DNA of 64,000 nt from Glandiceps talaboti (Eukaryota > Hemichordata > Enteropneusta > Spengelidae), in the NCBI RefSeq assembly GCF_964340395.1, contig NC_135558.1:11778501-11842500 (forward strand). The letters are read 5' to 3'. The notes under the pieces were generated by a model. The model saw nothing but the letters and a program-made list of their open reading frames with translations, was not told the origin of the DNA and did not search any database. The first letter of the stretch is position 1. Each line of letters starts with the position of its first letter. A program made the position numbers and the translations under genes. Positions 47,156 through 60,429 of the stretch are shown here, piece after piece.

Positions 47156-47541
47156 TAACAGTGGCAATAACATAGCCATTTGATGAATGTACATGTAGAA
47201 TGTGTATGACTGACTTATTACCAGAGCACTAGGTCATTATGAGGCAATAGAAGCAGAGTGATGCATAATGGGGTACAACTTGGTGGTAACAGCCTTAAAG
47301 AGTAAATGGGCAATAATAGGAGAACAGGGGCAATTTTAACAGCAATTGTGGCATTAGAACAGATTATTGTGTCACTCTAGCAAAATTAGTAGCAAAATTA
47401 GTAGCAAAGCAATGATGTAAAAGTGGCAAAAAAGTACATGTAGCACAGGTAATACTAATAGTAAGTAGCAGCTCGGAGCAATACAAAGAAGTTAGTACCC
47501 CAAACTAGGGCAAAGCAGATTATGATATGGAGCCCCGGGTA

Positions 47542-47770
47542 TGGAGCAATATAGTCCTGCTTGCATACGGAGTAATCCGGGACTCGATTCTGACAATTGT
47601 CCCTCCTATTAGAATCCAGTCAGTAATATAGACTCGTGCACCGTTTGTAAGCAGGACTAGGAGCAATATAGTCTAGTTCCTGACGGCTGTGTTCCGATTT
47701 TACACTACATTATGTGAAGATAACATACATGTGTAAAATCAGAACACAGTCGTCAACTAGGCTAGGAGCA
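47542..47770. repeat. Nested inverted repeats
   Basis: 'GACGGCTGTGTTCC' / 'GATTTTACAC' at 47682-47705 is mirrored at 47731-47754. 'TCCTGCTTGCATACGG' (about 47555-47570) pairs with 'CCGTTTGTAAGCAGGA' (47641-47656). 'GGAGCAATATAGTC' recurs between them. Probably two small foldback elements side by side. Confidence 0.7.
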
Positions 47771-48194
47771 ATAGTACTGTAGTTGAAGATCTCATTCTCA
47801 TCTTCAAAACAACATGTGGATAGAGTACGGATAAGTATGGATAAAAGGGCTAAGTAGGGATAGAGGGGCTAAGTAGGGAAAACAACATTGTAATTTAATT
47901 ATCACAGAATAACCAGTGGAAAAAATTTCAGGGATGTGGGGGCCATGTTGTCTGTAAGTCAAGTATTCCCTGGATAGCAATTACGTGGTTACAGTGAAAA
48001 CAAACCTACATCTGTCATGACAAATACAGTATCCAACTCACCATGACTGGTCATGCATGGAATAAAACCATTATTGTTTCAACTTGAGTGATTTGAGTAC
48101 ATCACTATGGAATGATATAATATAATGAGAGCTAATATTGACATAAATGACTAACTTGGCTTTTTTGGGAGGAAAACCATAAACATTCTTCAAT

Positions 48195-48402
48195 TAAAGT
48201 AGCCATATGGATGACAAATGGGAATTTAATTTGGATTTTGGATTTGCAAAACAACGTTACTAGTACTATGTTTTCCAACTTTAAAGAAAATAAAAGGGAA
48301 ACAGTATCTACCAAGTCCGTGTTTGTACATCAATACACAGCAAAAAACTAATAAATGAGTAAAAAAGTTTGTTATTGTACATACAAAAGCAAAAATTTGT
48401 CA

Positions 48403-48440
<38 letters not shown>

Positions 48441-48552
48441 TTATTGAATTATAAACAAGGACTTGGTGTATGTTGATTATTCAAGTAGAAAAACATAGTG
48501 GAGTTATTTTATCAGAAATAAATACCAAGTTCTCATCCATATGGCCACTTTG
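48195..48552. mobile_element. Foldback MITE, second copy of the 18831-19183 family
   Basis: It starts 'TAAAGTAGCCATATGGATGA' and ends 'TCATCCATATGGCCACTTT', about 19-bp TIRs. It shares the central 'GTTTGTTATTGTAC' with the copy in SLC7 intron 3 and has a long T-run inside. Confidence 0.8.
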
Positions 48553-49999
48553 TAGTTTTAATTTAAAAAAAAAATAGAATGTCAGTATGTAGGTTGGAAT
48601 TTTATTTTATTTTTTTCTCTATTTGTTGTTTTGAACTTAGTATGATTCTTAGTCAATATACTCATTGTCACAATAATTCTAAAATAGTTTGATGAGATGT
48701 AAAATAAACAATTATAGAACAGTGATGAACAGCAGACAGGGCTATTGAACAGTGATGAACAGTAGAACTTCAAGGGATATTGAACAGTGATGAGTGGGTA
48801 CATGCCAAACTGTCATCTATTCACTGTCTATGGTTCATCTCAGTCAATGGTGTCATATGTTCTCAACCTTATTACTACATTGTTGATAACATACATAGTA
48901 GTGTATTATCTGTCAATCTTTTCACTGTCACAGCTTTTCTTTGTGACAAAATCATGAGTTTTTGGGAGATTTACAAATTACTAGATGGTGAAAAACATCT
49001 GATTCAATATATTTTTTTTTAGAGCATGAGGTTATTTCTTTACCATTTTTGTAATTTTTCTTTTTTTTAATGTACATATGACATGCAGTTAACTTGTAAT
49101 TGCTTCAACAATAATCAGTTCATTTTTATTCAGACATACTTCTGTGACACAAATATTATATGCATGTTGTAAGCTTTACACAATCGGATGGGTAAAGCTC
49201 ACAATATGATCTCTATTTAATAGTAAAAAACAAAATGTGTGTATTAAATCTAATTTGACCCAAGTTTTCCTGTCAACCCACACCTTTTTTGGTGAAATGA
49301 TCACAAAATGTTATTAAAATCTTAAATTTACGTCATTGAAATAATTATTCTACCTAGCTGACCTACATATTTTGGAGAAAGGTAATTTATAATCCATAAA
49401 ATCATACTTAAAATAATATTGATAAAATCCTACTTACTTCACAGAGCCTTATAAATTAATTTATAGTTCATTTCTTTTCTCTCTTCTTTGCAAAATCTAT
49501 TAAACCACATTTCATGTTTGCTGCAGCATTAATTTGCATAATACGTTGCTTTGAAGGCCATCTTTCGAATATTTCCATGATCGTCATGAGATTTATAGTG
49601 TCAAATTGTTAAATTTTGAAAATATTCAAAAAATTTTAATTTGAATATGCCCAGCTACAAAAAAAATAACCCAAACCGAATACTCAGACTGAGACAATGT
49701 AATGCAATGAACCCTGATTAAATAAACCCTCGGGTATGATCAGAATACCGATGTTTTAAAAACGTGATCTGTGCATCTACGGATTACTGAATGCACGAGA
49801 CATACATTGTAAATAGACTAAAGAATTATAATCATTGAGAGAGTGTTATTAATAGCTACAGGGTTTATAAAGACTGGGTATGTCTAGTCAACAAGAATAC
49901 ATGCACAGTTATCTATGGACAGTTATCTATGCAATACTTGTCCATAATTATACATGTAGGTTTAAAGCTATCATAACATTGTATAATTAAACCCATAAA

Positions 50000-50600
50000 T
50001 TGTATGTTATAGTCAGTTTCTTCACAGAAAGTAGTCAGTCACACACTGTCATGCTGTTTCTTTCAAATCAGTCACTGTCGTGTTTTTCTTTAGTAAAAGT
50101 CAATCCTTCCATCAATATCCACGGTTTCTTTCAAGTTAGTCAGTCACACTTCCTTTCAAGTTAATACTCTCACGTCAGTTATTGTCACATCCCATTTATT
50201 TGAAATCAGTCACTCACATTTTGTTTTGTACGAGTCAATCCGTCAATATCACCATCACACACAGTCTCTTTTAAGCAAGTCAGTGTCACACTTTCAAGTT
50301 ACTGTCACATCAGTTATTGTCACATCCCATTTATTTGAAATCAGTCACTGTCACATTTTGTTTTGTACAAGTCAATCCATCGATATCACCATCACACACA
50401 GTCTCTTTCAAGCAAGTCAGTGTCACACTTTCAAGTTACTGTCACGTCAGTTATTGTCACATCCTGTTTATTTGAAATGAGTCAGTGTGACTTTCTTTCA
50501 AGTCAGTCACTGTCTCATTTTGTTTCTTTCAAGTCAGTCACACCATCACATTATGTTTCTTTCAAGTTGATCAAGTAATAGTGTGTTCCTTTTGAGTCGG
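50000..50600. repeat. Degenerate 'CAGTCACTGTCACATTTTGT' repeats
   Basis: Phrases such as 'TTTCTTTCAAGTCAGTCA' and 'GTTATTGTCACATCC' recur irregularly; a block of about 137 bp is duplicated near 50226 and 50363. Confidence 0.75.
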
Positions 50601-50639
50601 TCACGATCACATTCTTACAGTTCCTTCATTATTTACACT

Positions 50640-51300
50640 ATTTGCAACACAGTTCCAACCAAATAATCTTGTTCACATCAGCATTCCAACACCAACCTGC
50701 AGTATTCACAACACCGTTCCAACCAAATAATCTTGTTCACATCAGCTTTGCCAACACCAACCTGCAGTATTCACAACACAGTTCCAACCAAATAATCTTG
50801 TTCACATCAGCATTGCCAACACCAACCTGCAGTATTCGCAACACAGTTCCAACCAAATAATCTTGTTCACATCAGAGTTGCCAACACCAACCTGCAGTAT
50901 TCGCAACACAGTTCCAACCAAATAATCTTGTTCACATCAGAGTTGCCAACACCAACCTGCAGTATTCACAACACAGTTCCAACCAAATAATCTTGTTTGC
51001 ATCAGAGTTGCCAACACCAACCTGCAGTATTCGCAACACAGTTCCAACCAAATAATTTTGTTTACATCAGAGTTGCCAACACCAACCTGCACTATTTGCA
51101 ACACAGTTCCAACAAAATAATCTTGTTCACATCAGCATTGCCAACACCAACCTGCAGTATTTGCAACACAGTTCCAACCAAATAATCTTGTTCACATCCG
51201 AGTTGCCAACACCAACCTGCACTATTTGCAACACAGTTCCAACCAAATAATCTTGTTTACATCAGAGGTGCCAACAACAACATGCAGTATTTACACATAA
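50640..51300. repeat. 65-bp tandem repeat, about ten copies
   Basis: 'CAGTTCCAACCAAATAATCT' recurs every 64-65 bp (50650, 50714, 50779, 50844, 50909 and onward). The unit is not a multiple of three, so frames drift, against a coding role. Confidence 0.95.
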
Positions 51301-51993
51301 AATTGTTGTTTTCACCAAGACATGATAAGTTGCTCTAAAGTAATCAACCAAACACAATGTTTTCACAATTTTAAAGTACTATACATGTACACACAACAAA
51401 ATTGTATTTCAACACGCTTTTTGATAGCTAACATGTTCTAAAACTCTGTCAGATCTACAGAAAGTTGAAACTGGCTGGATGCCTGCGACATGCAAAATGT
51501 CAAATAGCAGAAAGTTACTGATAACTGCCATCAGTCACGGCCTGTCTCTGTTGGAGTTCTGTGACCCGAGATGGCGTTCTATGACCCTAGGTTGATGCCT
51601 TGTGGCGTCTACATTATGCTGACAGAGTTAAACCATAGACCCTACGCCAATGATTAAACACTGAAATGCGATTGACTTTTTTACTCTCAAAACAATAGTT
51701 ACATTATCAAAGTTTTCTTTATGTTTTACGATCTTTCAAAAGAATACTTTTCATTTTACATGACAAAATTCTTAAATACTGACTCAGAGACCCAAAGGAG
51801 AAAATCACCAACCAACTCAAAAAAAAAAAAATATTGGAATTGATCCAATATATATATTTGATATCTTCAATGTTTGTATATAGTCATTATAAACTAGCAT
51901 GAAAAAAAAACATTATGTGTGGTTCTGACGTACAAACTGTTGTTCTGTATAGGTCACTCTCAGCAGATGTATTGCTTAACAACCTCATCAGTA

Positions 51994-52364
51994 AGGCCTA
52001 ATAAAAAAAATTGTGTGGTTCCAATTACGCTCAATTTTAGAAAAAGTGGGGTAGGTAGATTTTTTACGTTACTTTTTTTTTTCATGTGTGAGTGTCTAGT
52101 TCAGGTTTTCCATTGTTTTCCAAATAGTCTCTGTGTTATTTATTTCTTCCCGTCAGATGTACAGCCATTACAGATTGGAAGAACAGTTTTATATAGTCTT
52201 TTTAAGTTGCTATCAGTTTCTGCATCCACTATTTCTCATGAGACTTCCCGATTTTAGCGATTTTATTATTTTTTTCTCAAAAAAGTTTCAAAAATTTGGG
52301 TCGGCAGTGAAAAACTAGGTGGGGGTCGGGTAACAGGAACCAAACAATTATTTTTTTCAGGCCT
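51994..52364 (+). mobile_element. MITE family A, copy 2 (most complete)
   Basis: The left terminus 'AGGCCTAATAAAAAAAATTG' is mirrored by the right terminus, which ends 'ATTTTTTTCAGGCCT'. TA flanks both sides (GTA|AGGCCT ... AGGCCT|TAG), consistent with TA target duplication. Length about 371 bp, non-coding. Confidence 0.85.
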
Positions 52365-52566
52365 TAGTAAAAAAAAAAGACTGTTGCCGAGAGTTCGGTA
52401 TTTTCTACGATCAACATGAATTGTCAATTTTGAGGCTATATCTTTTTGTTAACTGTCTGTGGAATAATACATTAAATTTTACCTGAATCTTATTTTCAGA
52501 GATCTAGGAATTCTATGTGTGGTAACTAAATTTTGCTAAAAAGAGAGACATGGATAGACCTGTTGC

Positions 52567-52856
52567 CGGTTCCAAGATGCATTGTGCATCGATCTCTCCA
52601 TACAATGCCATGTATTGTGTATGCACTACTCAGGGGATGGTTCTCACCTGACCATACCCTGGGTTTACCTGTAAAATCACTCTCTGTCTTTGATGATGTT
52701 TAGTCTTTGTTCTATAAAATCACTCGTAACCAAAGAGGTCAACATGTGTTTCCATCATTTCCTGATTAAAATTTCAGTTCAAATGTAATAAGACAAAACA
52801 ACACTAAATGTAACAACGTGAGCGACGTCCTCTCGCGCTATGCATCTTGGAACTGG
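52567..52856. mobile_element. TIR element with 'CCGGTTCCAAGATGCAT' ends
   Basis: 52567-52583 and the complement of 52840-52856 match at 16 of 17 bases. The 290-bp interior has no coding frame. Confidence 0.65.
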
Positions 52857-53023
52857 AAAATCGACTTTTGGGTTCTGTTGCCCTGGCCCTGTTCTTACAT
52901 ACGACAATCATCAAATTACACGTCGAGTGTTACCATGCATTCCAGCGCCGTTACATCTCTCATACCTTACCCTTGTAACTAGAATTGCAAAAAACTTAAT
53001 TCGGTTTTAAAATCTCAACACAT

Positions 53024-53277
53024 AATAGGGAACTTGCAATCCAGACTGAGCATGCTCAGACGCAAAGGACTGTGGGATTATCTGTGGTTATCGTAATACG
53101 TAATCTGGAGCTACTGATAAAATAAACCTCCCACAATGGCCAAGGTAACTATGAATTGCTTATTTGTGGTTACAAACAATGTAACAATATTACTTATAAG
53201 ATACTAAGTGATTGGTATTTATTATCACATTTCCCATGATGCAACATTCAACATGACGGGTTTGCAAGTTCCCTATT
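53024..53277. mobile_element. MITE with 'AATAGGGAACTTGCAA' terminal inverted repeats
   Basis: The 16-bp ends (53024-53039 and 53262-53277) are perfect inverted copies. A related end lies at 15716-15780 in SLC7 intron 8. Length 254 bp. Confidence 0.85.
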
Positions 53278-53777
53278 GCCAATCAACTTGTTTGTCACCA
53301 TTCAAATGTATGCAGATGATACACATGTAAATGAAGAATATGCAGATGAACACATGCAGTTGAGATGTGTGTTCATCTGCATACACTTCATAAATGCATG
53401 TGTGACTGATTTTTGCTTATTTTGCCTAAAAACAAACCATAAAAATAGAGTAACGATTGAAGGGTCTTCCTATACATAAATACCCACCCCACCCCCACCC
53501 CCACACTCCCACCCCATCCCCAACACAGTAATTCACAAAAGTCATCCCTGGGAACTAGTTGACGACTCACACCATACACTGGCAAAATTTTCACAACACA
53601 AAAATATATGGGTTTTCAGTAATTTTACCTTACATGTACTAGCTTTAGTTTAAGTGCATACATCTTTATAATATAATTTAATTTCTGAAAGAGATGGGAT
53701 TATGATGTACAAGTATAGCCACCAATTTCCACTCAGTGTCAGACACAGTTCCTTTAATACAACCCTATGATATCAAA

Positions 53778-53822
<45 letters not shown>

Positions 53823-53842
53823 GCGCGTGTGTGTGCGTGTGT
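53778..53842. repeat. Alternating purine-pyrimidine GT/GC tract
   Basis: (GT)n followed by 'GCGCGCGCACGCGCGCGTGT'. Strict alternation with GC is the classic sequence for left-handed Z-DNA. Confidence 0.9.
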
Positions 53843-54880
53843 ATCAATGTATTAGTCCAATATTTGTCAGTGCTTCATATTACAACAATTATATTTACCA
53901 GTTCAGCAAACAGTTCAAATTGTTCATAGTTTTTTTGCCTGGAAAGCAAATTAACACTGGCAGTAGCAAAAGGAATGTTTTAAGTCTCAAAATTAAATAT
54001 ATCATGAATAGAAAGGAAGGCTTAGTTATCCGTATGAAAAGCCAATGTTTAAATAAATAGTATTCATGGTACATGGAGCTACATGCAGTTCTATTATTAG
54101 CAACGAATCCTTCGAATAAGTCAATATCCTTCAAATGTACAGATGGATTTATTTTCTCCACTCTTTCATGACGTGTAGATTTTAGGTATAAATGTAAATA
54201 TTGAATTACACAATTTCAAGTAATTGTAAATTAGACATTATTTGCTACCTGTGTGACCACCCAAAGCACACAATTCCTCAGTCTAAATAGAATACAGGAT
54301 TTGAAAGGTAAATTTCTACTCTTTTGAGAAATGTACTTATTTTCTCCAAAATCATTAGAATATTCTTTGAGTAATTTTAGGTAGAAATGTAAACATACGA
54401 TTGTAGAAAACTGTTATTCAAAAATTACATATTATTTTCTATGTCACTGTACTGAATATGAACAAGTGCAAACTCTTTATAAAATACTGGATGTGAAACA
54501 TGCATTTCTGTTACCTCAAACCTGTACTATTTTCTCTAAAATCCATAAAATATGTTTTTTTAAAAAAAATATGCTCTTTTACACAAAAAATCTATTTTTT
54601 CATCTGAGATTACAGAAATAATGCAATTTTTGAAGTCACAAATGACTTGCTAGGCTATTAGACTGCACACACAATTGTACACTGGATATAAAATACTGAA
54701 TTAAAAATGATACATTTGTAGTATTTCGAAACCTGCACTTATTTTCTCAATAATCCATAAATATGTATTATTAGCAAAAATGTAAATATCATAAGGGATT
54801 ACAATATCAATTTCATTCATAAATTATGTATCATTTTCTACCTGTACAAATAATTGCATATTCTATAAATAAAATGTTGC

Positions 54881-55112
54881 AATATTATATTATATTATAT
54901 TATATTATATTATATTATATTATATTATATTATATTATATTATATTATATTATATTATATTATATTATATCATATTATCTTATATTATAATTATATTATA
55001 TTATATTATATCATATTATATTACACTACATTACATTACACCCCATCACATCACATCACATTCCATTCCATTATATTATATTATATTATATTATATTATA
55101 TTATATTATACA
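54881..55112. repeat. (TATAT)n pentanucleotide satellite
   Basis: Long ATATT arrays with a short 'CATTACATTACACC' variant block near 55020-55070. Confidence 0.95.
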
Positions 55113-55732
55113 TTGTGTATTATAACATTACATTTTATCTAATTGTACAGTATAAAAACAACTGTACACTCTAAATAGAACACTGAATTTGGTAGTTTGA
55201 AACATGTACTTATTTTTTCTATAATCCATAAAATTGTGTGCTTCCAATAAAATGGCATAAAACATACCGTAGGTTTTACATGTTTTTCTTTTTGAAAAAT
55301 ATTACGAAATGTCTGTCAGAATACCTTTTCTGTGAATCTGGTTGTTTCATGAAATATGTACAGACATCACTGGGGAAAGAAAACAGATTTGCATGAAGGT
55401 CAAGAAGACACAGAATTTCTTATCTTTTTTGTTTTAAATGTTCAAAAAAAAATTAAGGTTGACAGCTTAAAGTTAAGGTCAGTTGGGTTGTCAGAAACAC
55501 ACACTTGTTTAAATTAAATACCAGAACACATTTAAATATTTTTCCCTACTGTCCTACATATCATCAGCACACTCCATTATAAATGAAACATTGGATTTTA
55601 AAAACACACTTAATTTCTTCATAATTTTATAAATAAATTTTTAGGGTGAAAATACAGGAATACATGTAGTCCACAAAGAAAGCAACCCCAGTAGTGTATT
55701 TTATTGACTGTATTTCAATTTCAATTTTCAAA

Positions 55733-56070
55733 AGCCCAGCCAAGAGGCCTAACCAAACAGCCCAGCCCTACAGCCAAGTCCAGCTCAACCCAACAGCCCA
55801 GCCCAGTTGCCCAACCCAACATCCCCACCCAGTGGCCCAGTGGCCCAGTGGCCCAACCCAACAACCCAGCCCAGTGGCCCAGTCCAACAGCCAAGCCCAG
55901 TGGTCCAAACCAACAACCCGGCCCAGTGGCCCAACCCAACAACCCAGCCCAGTGGCCCAGTGGCCCAGTGGCCCAACCCAACAACCCAGCCCAGTCCAAC
56001 AGCCAAGCCCAGTGGCCCAACCCAACAGCCCAGCCCAGTGGCCCAACCCAACAGCCCAACCCAGGTTTCA
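55733..56070. repeat. Proline-codon-rich 'CCCAGTGGCCCAACCCAACA' minisatellite
   Basis: C-rich units repeat over about 340 bp and leave several frames open on both strands: Pro/Gln/Ser/Ala-rich on plus, Gly/Leu/Trp-rich on minus. Having several frames open at once points to repeat composition rather than a gene. Confidence 0.9.
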
Positions 56071-56091
56071 GGATATGTTAAAATATATTTA

Positions 56092-56254
56092 TATATAATC
56101 CCATGAAATCAATGTTAGTTTTACGTCATAATGCTCCGAGTATGATTCCGCAGACTAATACAAATTTGAGCCGGTAGGCGAGAATTTGTAGTTCGCGGAA
56201 TCATACGAGGAGCATTATGACGTAAAACTAACATTGATTTCATGGAATTATATA
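56092..56254. mobile_element. Foldback element, about 70-bp arms
   Basis: 'GAAATCAATGTTAGTTTTAC' on the left is mirrored exactly by 'GTAAAACTAACATTGATTTC' on the right. 'GAGTATGATTCCGC' pairs imperfectly with 'GCGGAATCATACGAG'. The loop is about 20 bp. It abuts the proline-rich minisatellite. Confidence 0.85.
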
Positions 56255-57865
56255 TTTATCACATAACTTTAAGTATTTCCCCGTATTTTTCTAAAATTTT
56301 AAATCGTATTTTACGAATACTGTATCATTTCATCGCACTATATTCTTCATCGCGTATTAACAAATGGTGCCCGACGGCTATGCAAATTACATAATCGCGT
56401 GACCTGTCGCGAGGTCAAGCTTACCATATACATGGTAACGGTCGCAGTCATAGTGTTCTGTGGTTTCTCAACCAAAATTATCGGTTATAACCTTGCGATG
56501 TACATGTAATATCGAATTTAGTTTAAAAAGTAAGTAGAATTTGTCTGAATACGACTTTTGTGCCGTCATTTTAATCATATTTTCTCAGGTTGTGTAAGTT
56601 CGGAGATCTGAGCTCGACGGAAAATCGGAAGTAAGCTTGCCGGCTGCTAGTGCTACATCGATAATCTACGTGATTTTTAAATAGAATAAAATGTATCAAA
56701 TAAAAATAAAAGTACCTCTATGTATCAAACTCATGCCATCCAAGGATACGTGTAATGTAATGTATGCATTTACGTTTTGAAAGCATGCAATTATTACGAT
56801 AAACTTGATCGTAGCGTAGGATTGGCACGAACATTCGAACAGTACGGAGAGAAAATAGTTCGGTAGAACAGGGGTGATATGCTCTGAAATCACCCCCTGT
56901 TTGACGTCACACAGTAGAAGATATGCACGTATTTATGTGATAAAACAAAATATTCACCCTAATTGTACTGCAAACACACTCTTGCCCACAAATGCTGAAT
57001 CTGAAGACATAAATTACATACATTAGATGTAACTATGAGCAGAAAGCAAACAATATTGTGGTACAAATCAAAGGTTCAGTATATGGAACACGCCGACCTA
57101 TAGGAAGTATGTCATTACGGTAGAATTCAATTCTTCTATCAGAAAACATCCGCTGTTATTGCTCTATACTTAACGCTAATGGTACAGAAATAATATTTCA
57201 TGTTATTTAGATTTGACGATGTACTCCAATCCATGAAATTGAAACATAATTCCTTCGTGCACAGGAGATTATTATATCATAATATGTAGATGAATTCTGT
57301 TGGTTTTTCTTTGGGCAACCATACTTTAATAATTCTATGTATCACATAACTCGACCAACCCTATATTTCCATCCTAGCAAATTTTTTTCTTTTTTAAATG
57401 ATACCCTCTGTCAAAGGATTAGTAAAGAAATACGTCAAATTATACGATGACAACCCCATGAATACGTCGTATCTGAACGAAAATTATCATTTATTGCTGA
57501 AATTTGGGAACTTTGTTAAAACAAACGGTTCAAATTTCCCTCCTGGCTTTACTTGTCATTTCCAAGTCAGTTAACTTTTAAGTATGAACATATGAAATGA
57601 AAGTATCGCCAACATGTACACATACACTTTTAAAAAAAAATGTTTTAACAAACTGACAAACCCATCACTTTTAAGGTAAATTACGCACCCTAAAGCATTA
57701 TTACACATAGCGCTAATTATGCCAGTGTCAATAAAACTTAAAAAATATTTCATGTCATTTAAATATTTAATGATGTAATCACAAAATCAATGAAGCTGAA
57801 ATAACATGATTCTTTCACGCACAAAAAATATGTCATTACAGGTCAGTAATTCAATTATATAGTTA

Positions 57866-58560
57866 CAGGTTCTCACATTAGTGTTATCTTATCAGTGGAG
57901 ACATAAGGATTACATAGACCCATCTTTTTCTATAGCTATACTAGACAACTGTTTTTCACCTAATCTGAACCAGGTCTTTAAAGGCCAAGGTTTCAATCCC
58001 AGGTTCTCACATTAGTGTTATCTTATCAGTGGAGACATAAGGATTACATAGACCCATCTTTTTCTATAGCTATACTAGACAACTGTTTTTCACCTAATCT
58101 GAACCAGACCTTTAAAGGCCAAGGTTTCAATCCCAGGTTCTCACATTAGTGTTACCTTATCAGTGGAGACATAAGGATTACATAGACCCATCTTTTTCTA
58201 TAGCTATACTAGACAACTGTTTTTCACCCAAAGTTTAAACCTAATCTGAACCAGGCCTTTAAAGGCCAGGGATTCAATCCCAGGTTCTCACATTATATTA
58301 GTGTTATCTTATCAGTGGAGCCATAAAGATTACATTTGTAGTTGTACATACATGTAGGACCATACTTTTGTTCTGGACCAACTGTTTTCTATATCTCTCC
58401 CAGACAACTGTTTTTCAGAACTAAAACGTTAATCCTAATCTAAACTTGCCCTTTAAAGACCAAGGATTCAGTCCCAGGTTCTCACATTTGTGTTATCTTA
58501 TCAGTGGAGTCTTAAGGATTACAAAGGATTATTCTTTTGTTCTGGACCAACTTTTTGATA
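57866..58560. repeat. 134-bp tandem repeat, five copies
   Basis: 'CAGGTTCTCACATTAGTGTT' recurs at 57866, 58000 and 58134 (134 bp apart), then at 58281 and 58475 with insertions. The first three copies are nearly identical; the last two are diverged. Confidence 0.95.
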
Positions 58561-58924
58561 GTCGTGTTGGATTTATTCTAATCTGACTTGGGCCTTTAAT
58601 AGTAGAATTCAAACGACTGTCAGTGGAGCGTACTACATATATTTTGGATAAACCTATGTAATAATAACAGAACCCCATTCTGCTTGAGCTCCAGTGCAGG
58701 TACTCAGGGGTATTTCCATTCATGCTTGCTGCACTTTCACTTGCTACACTTGTGAAAGTAAAGGCACAGAGAACACTGTAAGCAGTCATGCAAATTCCCT
58801 GAGTACGTCACACTTTAACTCACATGTCATAGGGATCTGTCGTATATCATACACTACACTGCATTTATGTCACTAGAACTGAAAAAAAATACTTAAAGCA
58901 TTAATGTCAATGTAATATTTGATG

Positions 58925-59185
58925 AGGCCTAAAAAAATAATTGTTTGGTTCTGGTTACCCACCTAGCTTTTCACTGCCAACCCTAAACATTTTTTTTTAT
59001 GTATTCAAGAAAAAAATAATAAAATTGCACAAAAATTAAGAAGTCTCACAAGAAATAATGGATGATGAAACTGACATCAGAAAATATAAACTGTTCTTCC
59101 AATCTGTAATGGCTGTACATCTGATAGGAAGAAATAAACAATACAGAGACTATTTGCAAAACAGTGGAAAACCTGAACTACATAG
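58925..59185 (-). mobile_element. MITE family A, copy 3 (inverted, truncated)
   Basis: The complement matches the right two thirds of the copy at 51994-52364, ending in 'AGGCCTAAAAAAATAATTG'. The other terminus (about 100 bp) is missing. Confidence 0.8.
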
Positions 59186-60429
59186 TCCTGTCAGCTGTTC
59201 ATCATGGTAGAAAGGTAACAAGGCTATTGAGCACTCCGAGACTCGTTACTTCTGAGTATACTCTTGATGAAATGAAAATTGCATTTCAATTCACTCAATA
59301 TCAGTAATCGTCAGACACCATTTAATAACTCACTTTATGGTATTGCTAAACACCACCTACAAGATGGGAATAAGTCCAGTCCTAGTTCTATATTAAGGCA
59401 CACAGTAGGCTACAAAATTCTAATGAGGAGGATTTTACAGTGAATACAGAACTGCGGATTTATTATGCAAAGGTGATTCAAAATACTCACAATCACTATT
59501 GCTATTTTGGTAGATGACATGTTCGTTAAACGTATTCTGGTTTTAAATGGCTGCTCAAGTTGCCACTGATCACAAATTTTAACTCTTTTTTCTCACTTAT
59601 CATGCAATTTTGAATAGTCAGCTTTGCATGCATTTACTGGTTAAGAGACATATAAAGAACATATTTCAAGGTTGTGGTATGGAATATTTTGAATCACCTT
59701 TACAGCTGCACTAGTTCTAAATGATGTACTATTTTTTTGATTAAGATAAACTAAAGATTTTGAATAAATAATGCCAAAACCCAAAAATAAAATCAATTGT
59801 TAACTGAGGTAATTCACAAATGTAAAATTTATAAAATATCAAAAACCCCATCTTTAAGACTAAGAATAACACATACATGTAATTGCTTTTATTTGATTTT
59901 ATAAGTCAAACAACCAACTTGTTATTCACTAAAAAGTGGTATTTTAAGATGTTGTACATGTTACGAGAGGTTGATTCTATCTGTAGTAAATTAAGTTGCA
60001 ATCTTGATCATGTGGGGTTGATTCTATCTATAGTAAATTAAGTTGCAATCTTGATCATGTGGGGGGGGGGGCGCTGATTTTAGGGTGTGGTTTGGATTTG
60101 TTGTAACATATATTATGTGTACAGCTGCATAAATATATACCCTCACAGGTAATACAATACTGTTCAGGGTGTATGCATGAATAACTATGTATGTATGTAA
60201 CAATTTTAAAGCAGTTTCAAAAACTGTTGTAGACATCAAAACATTGACACTGGTGTGTCTGCATGTATTTCCAGTCAGTATGTGTACTAAATAGTTTATT
60301 TCATTTTTAGAGAAAATGTAGCAAGAAATTGTGATACATTCTTGCAAGTGAGAAGAGGTACATGTATTTCTGCTAATGTAGAACTTAGAAGGTGTAATAA
60401 TGCACCACAGTTTGCAAAGAAAACCAGTA

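Larger units (their letters stand above)
45950..47480. repeat. Degenerate 'GGGGCAATAATAG' repeat field
   Basis: A loose phrase, 'GGGGCAATAATAGTTGGGAA' and variants, recurs dozens of times at irregular spacing, densest at 45.95-46.47 kb and again at 47.2-47.5 kb. The family B MITE is inserted in the middle. Minus-strand frames rich in Pro, Tyr and Cys are by-products. Confidence 0.8.

Noticed and set aside
46956-47194. 75- and 72-residue frames with a hydrophobic N-terminus
   Set aside because: They lie entirely inside a MITE family B copy; the other copy at 60430-60775 does not keep the frame intact.
50226-51185. Ser/His/Thr/Pro-rich plus-strand frames
   Set aside because: They are translations of the 65-bp and related tandem repeats, whose unit is not a multiple of three.
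50640-51300. Possible CRISPR array (regular 65-bp repeats)
   Set aside because: The whole unit is conserved with no unique spacers, and the genome is eukaryotic.
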